NCBI GenBank assembly: GCA_007922225.1
Contig: ML679966.1
Coordinates: forward strand, 38,035,943-38,099,942
Reading direction: 5' to 3'
Origin: Emydura subglobosa
Taxonomy: Eukaryota; Chordata; Testudines; Chelidae
DNA length: 64,000 bases
The translations under genes were made by a program, and so were the position numbers. The notes under the pieces are model-generated. The model was not told the origin of the DNA. It saw only the letters and a program-made list of their open reading frames with translations, and made no database searches. Shown in pieces: positions 1 to 12,419 of this stretch (positions are counted from its first letter, which is position 1; each line of letters starts with the position of its first letter).

Positions 1-524
1 GTGATAAAACAATTAAGTTCTTAGCATTATTACAAATGGGTTGCTTTGAAAAGTCTCCATCCAGTTTTAATAAAATTCCCTGCACCTAGTGAAAAAAGAT
101 CATACTAGCTGAAGCTGGAAGGTACTCAGGTTGAGCTACTTGAACATATTCTTTTCACTGCATTTTGCAGAACTCTGTATTGCTGGGTTCAGACCAAATT
201 AGCAGAATCAAATGTTTCATTCACAACGGTGAGCTTCCTCTTTTGAAGATTAATGTACGTATTTTGCTTCCTCATCTAGAAGAGGGATGATAGCACTTTC
301 TAAGTCATACACAAAGTTTCAGACAACAGTGAATATCCACTCGTTAAACTGCATCTCATCTTTGGCAGTCATGAGTCTTTCACTGCTTTCTCTTTAGGTG
401 TTCTCAAAGCAAGCCTCCATTGAATGCCAGTTTAGAAAGTGCAGAAATCCTGTTCTGCAGTTTCAGGATGAAGAAATTAATTTGAATTATCTGTAAATAA
501 GCCCAAAAGATGCCAAGCACCTAC
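1..524 (-). other. SGCZ: SGCZ intron downstream of the exon (5' part)
   Basis: This is the start of the next intron. The donor reads GTAGGT at 524-519 on the minus strand. No repeat, exon or RNA gene was recognised in these 524 bases. Confidence 0.8.
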
Positions 525-626
525 CTTTCGGGAATGTATTTCTTTCACATACAATGGAAGTAGAAATTCAGATATGCCTTCAAGTCGAATTCCTTTCTTG
601 GTGACTCTCAGATTCCCCATTCCATC
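525..626 (-). CDS. SGCZ: Zeta-sarcoglycan internal exon (partial CDS)
   Basis: Zeta-sarcoglycan is a single-pass type II membrane protein of the sarcoglycan group in the dystrophin-glycoprotein complex of muscle and other cells. Read on the minus strand, this 102-base block is open for exactly 34 codons (phase 0 at both ends). It contains [12 protein letters not shown] near the start and [12 protein letters not shown] at the end. It is preceded by TTACTTGCAG and followed by GTAGGT, a good acceptor and donor. In the family this segment is the first extracellular stretch after the membrane helix, and gamma-sarcoglycan has an equivalent 102-base exon. As I recall the paralogues, delta reads 'RITEKGLKLEG' and gamma 'CVTKDGLRLEG' at the same place; '[11 protein letters not shown]' is the zeta form. 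There is no stop or frameshift. No neighbouring SGCZ exon is visible, which fits the very large introns of this gene. The paralogue assignment is from memory, not alignment. Confidence 0.93.
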
Positions 627-629
627 CTG

Positions 630-1649
630 CAAGTAATAACATATATGTTTCACTTTTGGAAGGAACTACTGTGGAGAAATAAAAAAACCATTCACCCTAA
701 AGTCTAGAAGCACTGAATACAAAGAACACTGAAGAGGGAAGTAAGGTGAAAAATGCACGAAAGAACAAAATGTTCATGCATATGTAGATAATAACTAAGA
801 CAGAGAACTTTTCAAAAGCTGCAAAAGACATTTAAAAAAATTAAAAAATAATCATCCAGTAACTTGAAGAGAAATATTACTTTTACAATCATTAGTCAAA
901 GTCTGTGCAGGGTCTGGGGTGAGTGGAAGGATGAAGCCTCCTCGAAATTCCAAATATACAGCGGTTTTGAGTAAAAACAAATGTGGTTACAAAGATGATC
1001 TATAGTTAACATCCTATCGAATATGAAAAGAGACCTTTTATACCTGTATTGAGGGCAAATCCTGTTCTTTTCTTTGTGGTTGTGAAAATTCATCTTATAG
1101 CAAAACTAATGCTGTTCCAGTGAGCAAAGGCTAGGGTCAGGATTGGAGGGAACCCACGCAAGGGATGATCTCTGCCTGCTGCCACTCACTGGAGAACTGA
1201 ATACAGCTTCACCATCTCTAATTTTATATGAACACATTATCTATCCTTCACTAGCAATACTTCATTGGGGGGAGAAGAGGCAGGGAGGCTACTCAAGGCC
1301 CAGACGATGGAGAAAAAAACCATAGAACAGCATTTCCACTGTGCAGTAGTCTTTGCAGAAGCAGTGTTCACCAAAACTCAGCTGAGCAACTGGAGCTGTG
1401 AAATATTAACCGGGATAAACAATGGCTGCAAGTTCTGAGTGTCACCCGTCCATGCCTAGGGCAGCCACCTAGAAATGCCAAGGTCAGGGCAAGCTGTAAA
1501 AAGGGGAGCAGATTCTCCCTGCACTGGTGGGTGGCACTGAAGCCAGACTTTCCAATGAGCCACAAACAGTGCTTGTGATTCCCCATACTGGTTATCAAGA
1601 AGCCAGTATACAAATACACACAGTCCCCTTTATTGCATTCCAGTCTCCG
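630..1649. other. Unassigned intronic DNA
   Basis: AT-rich sequence with no family recognised. The stretch 1370-1650 is more GC-rich and has a minus-strand open frame. It may be the distal or internal flank of the LTR relic that starts near 1650, but I could not place a boundary. Confidence 0.4.
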
Positions 1650-2292
1650 GCTTCCCAATCAGCCACTAAGTCCAGTAAAGAGATCAGTTATTTAAACTCT
1701 ATGATCTTTACTAAAAAGGTTCCCTCTGACCCCAAAGAGTCAGCCACAGTACCAGATCAATACAAGTTTGGATCTTACCCAAAATACCACGCTGCCAGCC
1801 AATCCTTTAGTAACAAAAACTAAAGGTTTATTATAAAAGAAAGAAACAAACCATAAGAGAAATGTTAAAGGATTAAAGCAATCAGACACATACAAATGAT
1901 TAAAAGTCCATACACATCAGGTTTCTAGAAGAATTGTGGAGTTTGCAGGCTTGTAAAGTTCCTCTGGTATACATCCAGTAATTGTTTCACAGCTTCAGTT
2001 GCAGATGACTTGATCCAGAGGTAGGCTGGTAGCTGAAACTGGATCCCAACTGGAGAACAAAATGGATTCGAAAGCCTTGCCTTTTATACCCTCTGGCCCC
2101 TTACATGCTGCTTGTGGAATTTTACCAGAACCAAACTGGAGTCCAGAGTCACATGAGCCAGTCCTGGTGACTCCTCAGGTCTGTCTTTGGTTTCTCCCCT
2201 GGGCCCCTGGCCTCTCTGCATGTCTTAATGGACCATTGAGCAGGCTATTGTCCTACCACCATCCTGTTTAGGGTGTGTCTCAGGCATTACAA
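1650..2292 (-). mobile_element. Endogenous retrovirus LTR (probably solo)
   Basis: Read on the minus strand, this has the order expected of an LTR. It starts with TG at 2292 (TGTAATGCCTGAGACACACC). It has a TATAAAAG box at 2088-2081 and an AATAAA signal at 1832-1827, about 250 bases further on, which brackets the R region. The U5 end near 1650 is uncertain, and the element may reach further left. It is in the same direction as SGCZ. No retroviral gene was recognised beside it. This is a relic, not an intact provirus. Confidence 0.7.
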
Positions 2293-2842
2293 TTGAAATA
2301 CAGGTATATTAAATATATCTATAACTTCCATTACATATATCACACATGAACATAAGTATTATCATCTTACCTAATACATGTTAACCCTTCTAACAGTACC
2401 TGACATGGCATATCTCAAATAAATTATTATGATTTTGACATATTTATGTTAAACCATATACTAAATGCTGCCCCTCCTCTAACCAGCATGACACTGAGCA
2501 TAATTGCTTTATTTTCCCCTTTACTTTCTTTTGAACTAAATTTTATTACAATGAAAGAATGAAAGAAAAATAAAAATGTGCTGTTAAGATACAAATTTCT
2601 TTATGATAATACAATTGAAAGAGCCTGCTCATGGTTAATTATGGCAAAAGTCCCAGTAGTCTCATTGGGAACAAAATTGGGCTCAAATGAATAATTAGTC
2701 TCTAATGTGGAGACAGGAAGCTTCAAAAGATGGCTGGTGAATCTGCAAGCTTTTCATCAGGCTTTTTAGCACACATTTTGAAATATTCACCCTGTTCCTA
2801 CTTGAATAAAAGAAGAAAAGAATCTTGTCATAAATATCTTGG

Positions 2843-2935
2843 ATCTGACAAAGTGGATTTCTGCCCATGAAAGCTGATGCCCAAATAAATTTGTTAGTCT
2901 TTAAGGTGCCTCAGGACTTGTTGTTTTGCCATAAA
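2843..2935. mobile_element. Short interspersed element fragment
   Basis: The text includes 'CATGAAAGCTGATGCCCAAA' and 'TTGTTAGTCTTTAAGGTGCC'. The same motif ('cataagctttcgtggg' with 'gttagtctttaaagt') recurs in the fold-back element at 16012-16193. This is therefore a second, incomplete copy of that family. The family is common in turtle sequence as I recall it, but I cannot name its class. Confidence 0.6.
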
Positions 2936-4196
2936 TATTTAATTATACAACAAAGCTCAGATCCCATGTCCACTTCTGCAGACCCAATAAGATCATGGAA
3001 ACAAATGAATATGCACTGCATAGATCTCCCAAGCTGTTGATGGCATAACGCTTCAAGCTCAGCACCCTACAGTCCGCCATGGGGAAATACTCTGCAGGGC
3101 TTTCCACAGCAGGACATAGAATAAGTATGTTGAATGTTGGGATGTAACCAGTGAGGCAATGCACAGCAATCCACTAGGCTAAAATCCTGTGTGCAGAAGA
3201 CGTGAGCACATTAACCATTTCCCATAAACCAAGTAGCAGTAGCTGCAGGCATGTTATACAGCAGCTTTTGCAAACAGCTTCTGCTGATCCTCAAGCCCAA
3301 AACTTAGTGCCCAGTTTTCCTTAAAGATGATCCCTTAGTTTGCATTTTGGTCTGAGATTCAGAACCAGCCATAGTTTACAAACAAGTGCATTGAATTAAG
3401 TAACTAAATACCTCATCTTTAAAACCCTTGATTAACCCCCCCCAGGTTGCTATTCAAGTGTTTTTCAGACAATGTAAACAGTATAATCTTATCTGGGATT
3501 TAGAAGTGACTGCCACAGGTAGAAGGTTAGTAAATAAAAGCCATATTAGAGTCACTCTGGTGGAGGACTGCCTCTTAATTTAGGTAAATGTATTTGTTGT
3601 TTAACAATTTTAACACTTGAAATTAAAAGGTAAATAATATACTGGACTTCTGGTATGATTCCACCAAAAAGAGAAACATTGACCATAAAGTCACTAACTA
3701 ATGAGGAAATGAAACTAAAACCACTGTGTGGCGTTTTTAACAAAAAGTCATAATTTTATTATACCAGTTGTGAAAAAAATTATCTATCCAACTTGGTTCT
3801 GTTTATTTGCTTCCTGGCCATCAATGGAGGAAGGGAGACTTCATTTACTTTCTCCATATCCATGGTGATCTGGGCCCCCAGTTGACAACCCTCAAATCTT
3901 CCCTATTCTCTCTCTTTCATGGGCAGCTTTCCTAATCTTTATACGCACAAGCCAGCTAGCACTAAATGATGCAGAATAAAATATTAATTCTTTCCACAGT
4001 ATTTCATTGCTCAAGGCCTTTATCTTCTATCCAACTTACATGTAACCACATGTCCATCTAATCAAACACACTTCTACTGAATATCAGAATACATTTTAGC
4101 ATTGCATGTTGCCTTTTGTGAACCTTTTAAGATATATTTATAAATATTATATGTATCAAAAATATCACACATGTGCATAACTCAGGCTATGAACCA

Positions 4197-4208
4197 CCCC
4201 CCCCCCCC
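4197..4208. repeat. C12 homopolymer
   Basis: Uninterrupted run of twelve C; a length-variable tract likely to be error-prone in sequencing. Confidence 0.9.
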
Positions 4209-4463
4209 ACCTAAAAATACCTATCAAAACCCACAAATACAGAAATTAGCATTAAAGCAAGGTCTTACGCTAAAAAGTTGTACAAAAATGATATTGTCAT
4301 TGGGTTCAACATCTATAGCACATCTGAAGTGGCACGCTCTAAAGCTCAAGATTAAAAGACCTCTGTATTAGAGATGACAGAAATTTTAGATTTTGTATGC
4401 TTCATTTCATACCTTGATAGTGCTTCGTGTCTATTACATACAAAATTACGTCTATTTTTTTTG

Positions 4464-4497
<34 letters not shown>

Positions 4498-4500
4498 AAA
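4464..4500. repeat. T14-A23 junction
   Basis: Fourteen T followed directly by twenty-three A, a self-complementary homopolymer pair. It may be two poly-A tails meeting head to head or simple slippage. No LINE or SINE body was recognised on either side. Confidence 0.9.
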
Positions 4501-7500
4501 CCAAAACTCCTGACCATACCACAGTGATACTAAAATATTTTAGCAGTTTGTCCTGGACTCAGCTGTGTTCTTAATTCAAAAAGTCTAAAGCACTTTAGGC
4601 CTCTTTGAACATTAAATAGCACAAGCATTTGTTTTAAACTACAATTACTATAGGGCAACAGGAAAAAACGTTAACAGAAATTGTTCTAATATGCATACCG
4701 AACAAAAGGGCCCACAAAGACATTAAAAAGAAGAAGAAATTAGATATGGTATAAAATGAATAAAGGAAATTCAAGAAAAAAAATAGATATCTAGAATATA
4801 TTTGCACCCTTGTCTAATTAGGGCTGTAAATTATCTCTGTTTGGGCTATTCCTCTTTTTTCTTTCTCCAAATAATCAGCTCAATTTATTTGAAGCTTTCT
4901 AGGCTGTCATTCAACTATTAGTCAATAATATTAACTGTTTGTATGACACTATTTTATTCTTACATAAAACATGATCTTAATGTAGCAAACATGAAATTTA
5001 CCATCTACACAACAGGCATAATACTGCCAATGCATTTCTTGCTTGAACACAAAGATTCATAAAGTGTAACTATCTAGTAATAATACTTGATCAAATTATT
5101 ATTCCAAACACTACACTCTATTGTTTGGTCTTAGTGCATACCAACTGTATGCTTTGGCTCCACTATAAGGCATGCGTCATCTGCTTGAAATCTCCAGAGG
5201 CATTGTCTGGAATCTAATGTATGTGATGAATCATATTAAACTGAATTGAAAGTGATTCCTATTTTCTTGCCAAGCTCTGGTACTTGACAAATTCAATTCT
5301 ATTCCTTGTTGACATTTAAGGCCTTTCTCTACCTTATTTTTAAATTCACTAACTGTTGTTAAATAGGTCTACTGCAAGATTCGGTAAATAGATGCATTCT
5401 CTATGGGCTACAGGAGACAAGGTTTGAGGAGAGCTCCTGAACCTGGGAGGCAGAATATACCCAGTTGCTTAACTTAGACTATAGAAATCAGTATCCAAAG
5501 ACATAAGAATTAACACAGGCCTCGTATTCCTTCTTTATAAAAAAGACTTGGGATTTCTCTAGTAAGATTGTTTTCTCTCGCACACAATTTCTCCTTTAAG
5601 CTTAAATTTTGTCCATATGCATGGGGGATCACTACTTATTTTTCCCTCAGACTGCTCACAAGCAGTGGGAAGAAAGTGGGTGCAGGCAGACGCCTATCCT
5701 TGAACTTGGCAGAATCAGCAGGAGAAAGACAGTGGATTCAGGGCCAGCTTGAGTGCTGGAGGAAGCAGGGGTGCTGGGAGTCTAGAGAAGCCAGTGAGTA
5801 CCATAGTATTGAAATCAGGAGCAGACTGTGGGATTAGGGTATAAGGGTTTGTTTGAGGAAAGGACAGATAACTTGGGGTTATATGGGGGAAAGCCTGTGC
5901 ATCTTCAGCATATCTACCTGTCTGCCCTCCGTGCTGGTGTCTGAGAATAGCAATTGTAGGAACGTCCTGCCCAGTCCCTGTAGCCCTGCTGGATGCATGA
6001 GAATCCTACAGAACTATGTGAGGGAAGAGGCAAATGCATGAATGCTGTGCCCAATGCATGCCCAGGACTAGGTTTGAGAAAGGAGGAGACGACTTCAATT
6101 TTAAAAAAATCCATTTCTAGACAAATGATCAACTCAAGCATCTAGTTTTTTGCACTCAAGACAGCTTGCATCAGAAGCTAGGCTTTCACACAATTTTTGG
6201 TGTTGGCAGGTGTCTACTTTTATTGATTGCCTCCACCCTGCTAAATTCTGGCAGCAGTAAGGGCCTCTAGTGAGGTTATCAACCTCATCCTGGGCAAGCT
6301 TGCCCCTCAGTCTGTATCACATTAAGAAATCCAGGTGCATTTGGTCTCAGACTGAAATACATGTTAAGAGCAGCACCAGGAAGACATAATGAAGCTTTTG
6401 GGTTCCACTATTTCTGAACAGGGTGTGTGTGTCGGGGATGGGAGGGTAGCGTGACAGCCTATATGAGATACCCAATCTACTGATGATATTTTGTGGAAGC
6501 TATAGAGAAAATATGAGGATTCAGCCAATTTATAATACTGTTTCTCAAAGGTAAAAATTGGGAGACGGATTAGAACAGTTCACTCTAGAGATCAGAATGG
6601 GCATGAAGTAGGCAGCCAGGCATGGGTAGGATACAATGGAGATGAAAGGGTTCAAGTGACTGGCAGCGACCTAGCCCATTTAGGAACTAGAGGCAGGATA
6701 TCTATTGGAAAGATATTGGTGGCTCAACGTTCATTAAAAAAAAAAAAAAACAGTTTTTGTGTGTATGAATACCATTGCCCTGTACTAGTTACAGTTAGAG
6801 CTTCTCTGATATGTCATTTGCCTGGTATTGCAATGAGCTGAGGTAAATACTCCTTTAGCTGAAGTGGTAAGGACTTTTGCTTTTCAAGTTCCACCCACTT
6901 TGTCTTAACAAAGCTTCATGTAGCCATGGTTTGTGTTGTTACAGTGATAAAGTCATAGAGGTCATAGATGGTACCATATGAAGAAATTATAGATTATATG
7001 GAGACTGATCGGAATCAGCACGAAAAATGCAAATAAATAATGTTTAGGGACCACTAGAGTAAATCCCCTTCTTGCAATGTAATTGTCTTTTAAATGTATT
7101 AAAACACAATGGCTCTAAAGTAGACTAATTCTGTAATTGGTAAAATATTGTGGTCTGCTGTATCACTTTTTTTACTGGAGTCCTCCTGAGATTTTACTTT
7201 TTACCTTGTCAGACTATTGACATGAAGCCTTTCCTTAATTCAATTTACTAGAGTAATATCAAGCTATTCTTTTTATGTTAACTGGTAGGAAAAAAATCAT
7301 ATCCATCTGAAATGTACTTCTTTAGAAAGTAAATGACCTATTAGATTAAAAATTTGGTCTTTCAGAGCTGGCTCTTGAGGAAAATAAATTTTCAGATAAA
7401 ATGAGCTTTGTATAGATTAAACTCTGAAGTTGTCAAGGATTAAAGGTGCTTGACATTCGATTTTGAAACATAGCCAAAGCTACATTCATACACAGACAGC

Positions 7501-7988
7501 TTGATCATTATTCCAAACAATTCTTAAAGTCATCCAAGGAAAAGGAGGAATACGACTCACTTCCAAGGACATAATTTCTAGTACTTGTCTTGGGAATTTT
7601 AGATTATGTGGCATTTTATCTGCACCACCCCAAAGACTAACACAATATATTAAAACAAGGTTTGATTCAAAGTCCAGAAGAAAAATGAAGTCACTGGCTG
7701 CAGCAATATTGATTGATTTATACTTCCTGGTATCCTCAACATTAGTGCTCCCCAGTTCCAGTAGGAGGGTTTTATCACACAACGTAGCAACACATTAGTG
7801 TGAATGGAACCAATCAGTATGTATGGCAGGCATGGAAATTGATTACCAATTTCTCTTGCTTGGCAGAATTACTTCTCTCCATTCACACTCTTCACCAGGG
7901 TGGGAGCTTGAAGCCTCAGTCCCCCAAAATCTTCTGTTATGTAGGACAGTTAAACTCACTAATACATGTAGAAACAAAAGAGATGTGA

Positions 7989-8298
7989 GGTAATATCTTC
8001 TACTGGACCAATGTCTGTTGGTGAAAGAGACAAGCTTTTAGAGCTACACAGAGCTCTTCTTCAAGTCTGGGAAAAGTAATCAGAATATCACAGCTAAGTA
8101 CAAGATGGAACAGATTGTATTTATTTGTGACATTCTGATTACTTTTCGCAGACCTAAAGAACACTGAGTAGGTTGAAATCATGTCTCTTTCACCAAGAAA
8201 AGCTGATCCAATAAAAGATATTACCTTAACCACTTTGTCTGTCTCATATCCTTTTTATGCCGTGCTGTTGTAGCCGTGTATCCGGATACAACAGCACA
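7989..8298. mobile_element. Large inverted-repeat (fold-back) element
   Basis: The left arm begins GGTAATATCTTCTACTGGA and contains GTTGGTGAAAGAGACA. The reverse complement of the right arm begins GGTAATATCTTTTATTGGA and contains CTTGGTGAAAGAGACA. Inner parts also pair (GAAAAGTAATCAGAAT with ATTCTGATTACTTTTC). Each arm is roughly 110 bases (about 7989-8100 and 8115-8226). A second small palindrome follows, with 11-base perfect arms GTGCTGTTGTA (8262-8272) and TACAACAGCAC (8287-8297). There is no coding potential. It looks like a non-autonomous fold-back transposon or a head-to-head pair of one repeat family; class unknown. Confidence 0.75.
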
Positions 8299-9839
8299 GC
8301 ATACAAAATGTAGGATAATCTTTAAATCTTGTATTTTTCACATTCTGTCTGTACCAGCTTAAGAAAAAAAAGTGGGGGTTGGGGGCCTTCTTTTTCCACT
8401 CTCTCTTCTTGGCCTCAGCTCTCTCTGGCACGTCAACACACAAAGCCTGTTTTTTTCTTACTGCTAACACAGTAACCTTCTGATGTTGTTGGCTTAGTGA
8501 TTTTCTACATCACATCTCTGATCTCCACCAGAAATTTAAAAAAATAAGCAAGAATATTAAACCTTAGAAACAGGGAAACAAAACATTTATTAGATGCTGA
8601 CACTGAGATTATCTTGCAATAATTTTGCTGCATTTGAATGACTATGTCAAGGTGAATAAAGTCCCAAATTATAATCTTGTTGGGTAGGCAAGAAAGTCTA
8701 ATTAACTGGAGTTTATTAAATGGGATTGAGGTGTTTTAAAGACAGACATTTTTCTCTATTATAACAAATGTTTCTGCCCTTAAAATTGAAACAAAGTGAA
8801 TAATCAGTTCATGGAGTCAATCAAGCTGTTAATACCCATATTCAGGAATTTTTAAAGTCTTGGGCTGTAAGTAAATGGGTACAGATATGTTCTTAAAGGA
8901 GTTCTTAAATGGATTTAGTGCATATTACTGAAGATCTAAAATTAATCTTAAAGAGTAAAAACAAGCAAGAAGGTCTTTCCAAAGGCAAAACACTGGTTTA
9001 ATTATTTTTTGCACTGTATTGGAAATTTCCTTAAGCAACAAAAGCTTTTATAATGCCTAGATAATATTCTTTATTTTGTTAGATAAACCATCTTATACAC
9101 ACCATTACACAAAACAAACAATGTCAGTGAGCTATGACTCATGCTTTCTAAGTCAGGAGGCTATTTAAAAATGCTTTGCTAAATGTAGGGAGGTTTAAGA
9201 ACTGCTACTGAAGTTAAAAAGGGACAGTAAAATTTACCCGTCTGCCTTAATTAATCCTGTGTCATACTTTATGTACAATGGAAAATAGTTTTTAAAAACA
9301 TTAAGGCAATGACCAAGTGAACCTACTATGGATTCTGTCTATATATCTGATAAACAGAAGTGCAGAAGATCAATGGTAACAATACACACACAGCAGTCAT
9401 TTAGTTCCTTTTAAACTACACTTTAAAAAGTTAATTGGCCCAATATTTGACTCACTTGGAAAAAAGCTAATACACCTCATAACTCAGTTTTTATAAGATA
9501 GTTTTAATGTTTATCCAAAAACAAAATACAGATAAACACCAATTGTTTGGTGCATCTGAGCAGGGACAACAGGGAATTAATGAACAAGGAAATTCATGAA
9601 TTGCCAGGCTTTAGGATTTTTACAAGATCCTATTAATAATGTGGTAGTTGCTTTCCAAGTATTTAACAAGACAGTTTATACCTCAAAGAGCATTCAGTAT
9701 AAGAAAAAAAGCAACGAGCAAAGGATGGGGGGAAAGGACAAAAGATATATTTTTAAAAAAGGTACTCACCATATCCACTGGCCTCCCATTTAACAATTAA
9801 GTATTAGTTAGCAGTTTATTATAGGTATCATGGCAGAAG
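8299..9839. other. Unassigned intronic DNA
   Basis: AT-rich; no recognised repeat, RNA gene or exon. Confidence 0.45.
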
Positions 9840-10930
9840 CAGGAATTCAGAAGGAATTTGAAGGTGAAGGTAACAATCTTATGAATTACCTCAGAGTATG
9901 TGTTTCATGCATAAGGGGTGATGTAGAAAAGAAATAAAAAGACTACTGAAAGGAACAAAAAAACAGGTGGGTTAGGGCCAAAATGTACGGGTAACATACT
10001 GAGAGTAATAAGCAGATAAGTAGGGAGAGACAGAGTTGTGAATTACACTGAAGGTGAGGATAAGAATCTGGAAGTTGATATGCAGGTAAACAACAAGCCA
10101 ATGGAGGGATTCAAAAAGGAGACTGACATGGTTGAAATTAAAGACAAGATAGAAGATATTAGCAGTTGTACTGTCTGTGGTCTGGTGGTGTGGGATAGGG
10201 CTATCAGGAGGGTCAGAGCAAAAAAGAGGAGATTGCGGTAATAAAGATGTGTAAAGATGAGGGACTGGAGAAAAGGTTTAGCAGTGTGGTCAAAAAGAAA
10301 AGTTTGGATTTTAGAAATGTTAGAGAGGAAAAAGTGGCACCATTTGGGCATAGCATGAATATGCACCGACAAGAAGGAAAGGTAATCACTTTCAGGCCTG
10401 CATGATGGGGAGGATGTTAATGCTGTCAACCGTGACAGAGAATGGGGAGAGCAGAGATGGTTTGAATGGAGAAAGTAATGAACAGCGTTGGGCAAAGAAG
10501 TTTAAGATGACTGAGAGATATCCAGAAAGAAGATGTCAGAGAGACAGGTTGAAATACAGTATTTGATTTATGGGAAAAAATCAGGAGTGGAAAGTTAGAA
10601 TTGAAAATCATCCACTGAAAACAGTTTTTGCAGCCATGTAAATGTGAATGAGATCCTCCATAGAACCACATAAAGGGAAGTTGGATCCCTCAGGGGAACA
10701 GGTAAGGGAAGGAGAACTCACTGTAAGGGAATGAAGGAATAATCAGAGTTAAGGAGAAGAACCAGGAGAAAATAGATGAAGATCGAGTGCAGACAATGAG
10801 TTTTAGCCAGGAAGAGTTAACTGGAAACTTCAGTGAGAGCAGTTTTAGTGGAGTCAAGTGGGCAGAAGTCAAATTAGAAAGGATCCAGAATGGAGTTGGA
10901 GAAGACTTTGAGGCAACGTTTGTAGACTAC
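9840..10930 (-). pseudogene. L2-like LINE relic, reverse transcriptase C-terminal region
   Basis: This is a 5'-truncated non-LTR retrotransposon on the minus strand. The translated frame 10495-10043 contains KWCHFFLSNISKIQTFL, the block that in L2-type LINEs follows the 'LNLxKTE...LGV' segment, and then a 'HTAKPFLQSLIFTHLYYRNLL' -like block corresponding to the family's 'ALVxSRLDYCN' region. Upstream sequence (10500-10930) is colinear but frameshifted. Stops and frame changes show it is dead. It is inserted in the same direction as SGCZ. L2 rather than CR1 is inferred from remembered motifs; the superfamily (jockey clade) is more secure than the family. Confidence 0.75.
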
Positions 10931-12419
10931 ATATTGATTCCTTCAGAATCTAATTTATTTATTTTTAAGACAATCTTCAGTCTTCATTTTCCAGTTGCCA
11001 AGTAAAGTAGCCTTGACAATAAAAACATTTATATATGAGTTTTGTTGAGTCTGTAACCTAAAATACAAACAATACCACCAAGTCAGGTGTGAAGTTTGTC
11101 TGTTCATATTAATGAGGTGTCAAACTGGGAACATAATTATCTAATTACTACATCAATTAACATTTCACTGGAAATTATTATATCAGGAACAACTGGTTTA
11201 AGCATTTAGTACTAGTCATAAAATATTTCTTTTATTTTGAAAGATGATCCATAAGAGTAAGTATTTTGTTTTTTAATGTGGAAATGATCAAAATTTGATT
11301 ACAAACGTATCATCTGATTGAGTATTTACTATTTGTATATGGCTAAATGGAGACATTGCTTCTAGCCCATAGTAGAGTTATGCAGACTTGCATTGTCCCA
11401 GGAGCAGAGGCAGACCAATCAGTATGATTAAACTTTTAAATGAGAACGATGGAATTGAGATGACTGTAATCACAAGGTTTACTACAGATTAAAATATGCT
11501 ATGACTAGCAACAGACATTTTCAAACTATACACTTTGCATGAGATGTCTGAATATCATTTTATAAAACAATATGGTTTTAAACAAGGATAATGAATCTGA
11601 AACTTGTTGACTAGTGGTTTTAGTGCTGCTTGAGTGAAAATTCTCAAGAAAACTATTTTTAAAAATTCAAACAAAATAAAATAACCTTCAATAGCAAGTA
11701 AAACACATAAAAGTCAACCAAAGAGAAAATACACACAGGCCAAATGTTGATACCTAAAGTTCTAGGCAACTAAAATATTCATGACCTAATTTTCAAAGCT
11801 GCTGAGCATCTAATTCACATTGCAGCTAGTGGGAGCTGGGGATGCTCAGATCATCAGACCATTTTATATAGGTATCTAATTATGAATGTGTGCGTGTGTC
11901 CTGGTTTGAAAAGTTTGGCCACAGGTTTTGAAATTCATTATTTATTCAGATGTTACCTATCTTAACATTTTCTATGCCAGTCTATTTTCCGAGCAAGCTT
12001 GAACTATTGTATGCACTTTCATGCTGTGTGGCTTTTTCTCAGCATAGGCATAGTTATAAAATCAAAACTGGCCGTTTATTCTTTCAGGCTGACAGGCCTC
12101 TCTCTGTCATTTATCACTGCATTTTGCTTTGGGTGCTTTCAAACATATATTCCTTTTGTCTTGCTGAGTAGCTGAGAGATAGGCAAGATTAATAAAAACC
12201 TTTGTACTGGAATATGAGGTGTCTGAAAGTTTTGTAGATCCACCTAGACAGTGCTGAAAAAAAAACAAAGCCAACTTCTTTCTAGCAGGCCCTGAGGACT
12301 AGCACTCCTTCAATACTAAAATCAAAAAAGTTTACATTTCATTGAAGAAGGGAAAATAAAGCAAACATGAACACAATTTAATAGTCAACTAGCCATAATA
12401 AGCCAGGTCATGAACCAGA
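10931..12419. other. Unassigned intronic DNA
   Basis: AT-rich. A short segment at 11785-11870 (reading 'TTTTCAAAGCTGCTGAGCA' and later 'GGGGATGCTCAGATCATCAG') looks like half of an amniote 'GCTGAGCACC...GGTGCTCAGC' fold-back repeat, at low confidence. Nothing else was recognised. Confidence 0.4.

Larger units (their letters stand above)
2936..7985. other. Unassigned intronic DNA
   Basis: Five kilobases of AT-rich sequence with no recognised gene or repeat family, apart from homopolymer runs (C12 at 4197-4208, T14/A23 at 4464-4500, and an A run near 6738-6751). The short open frames here lack coding signatures or splice context. Confidence 0.45.
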
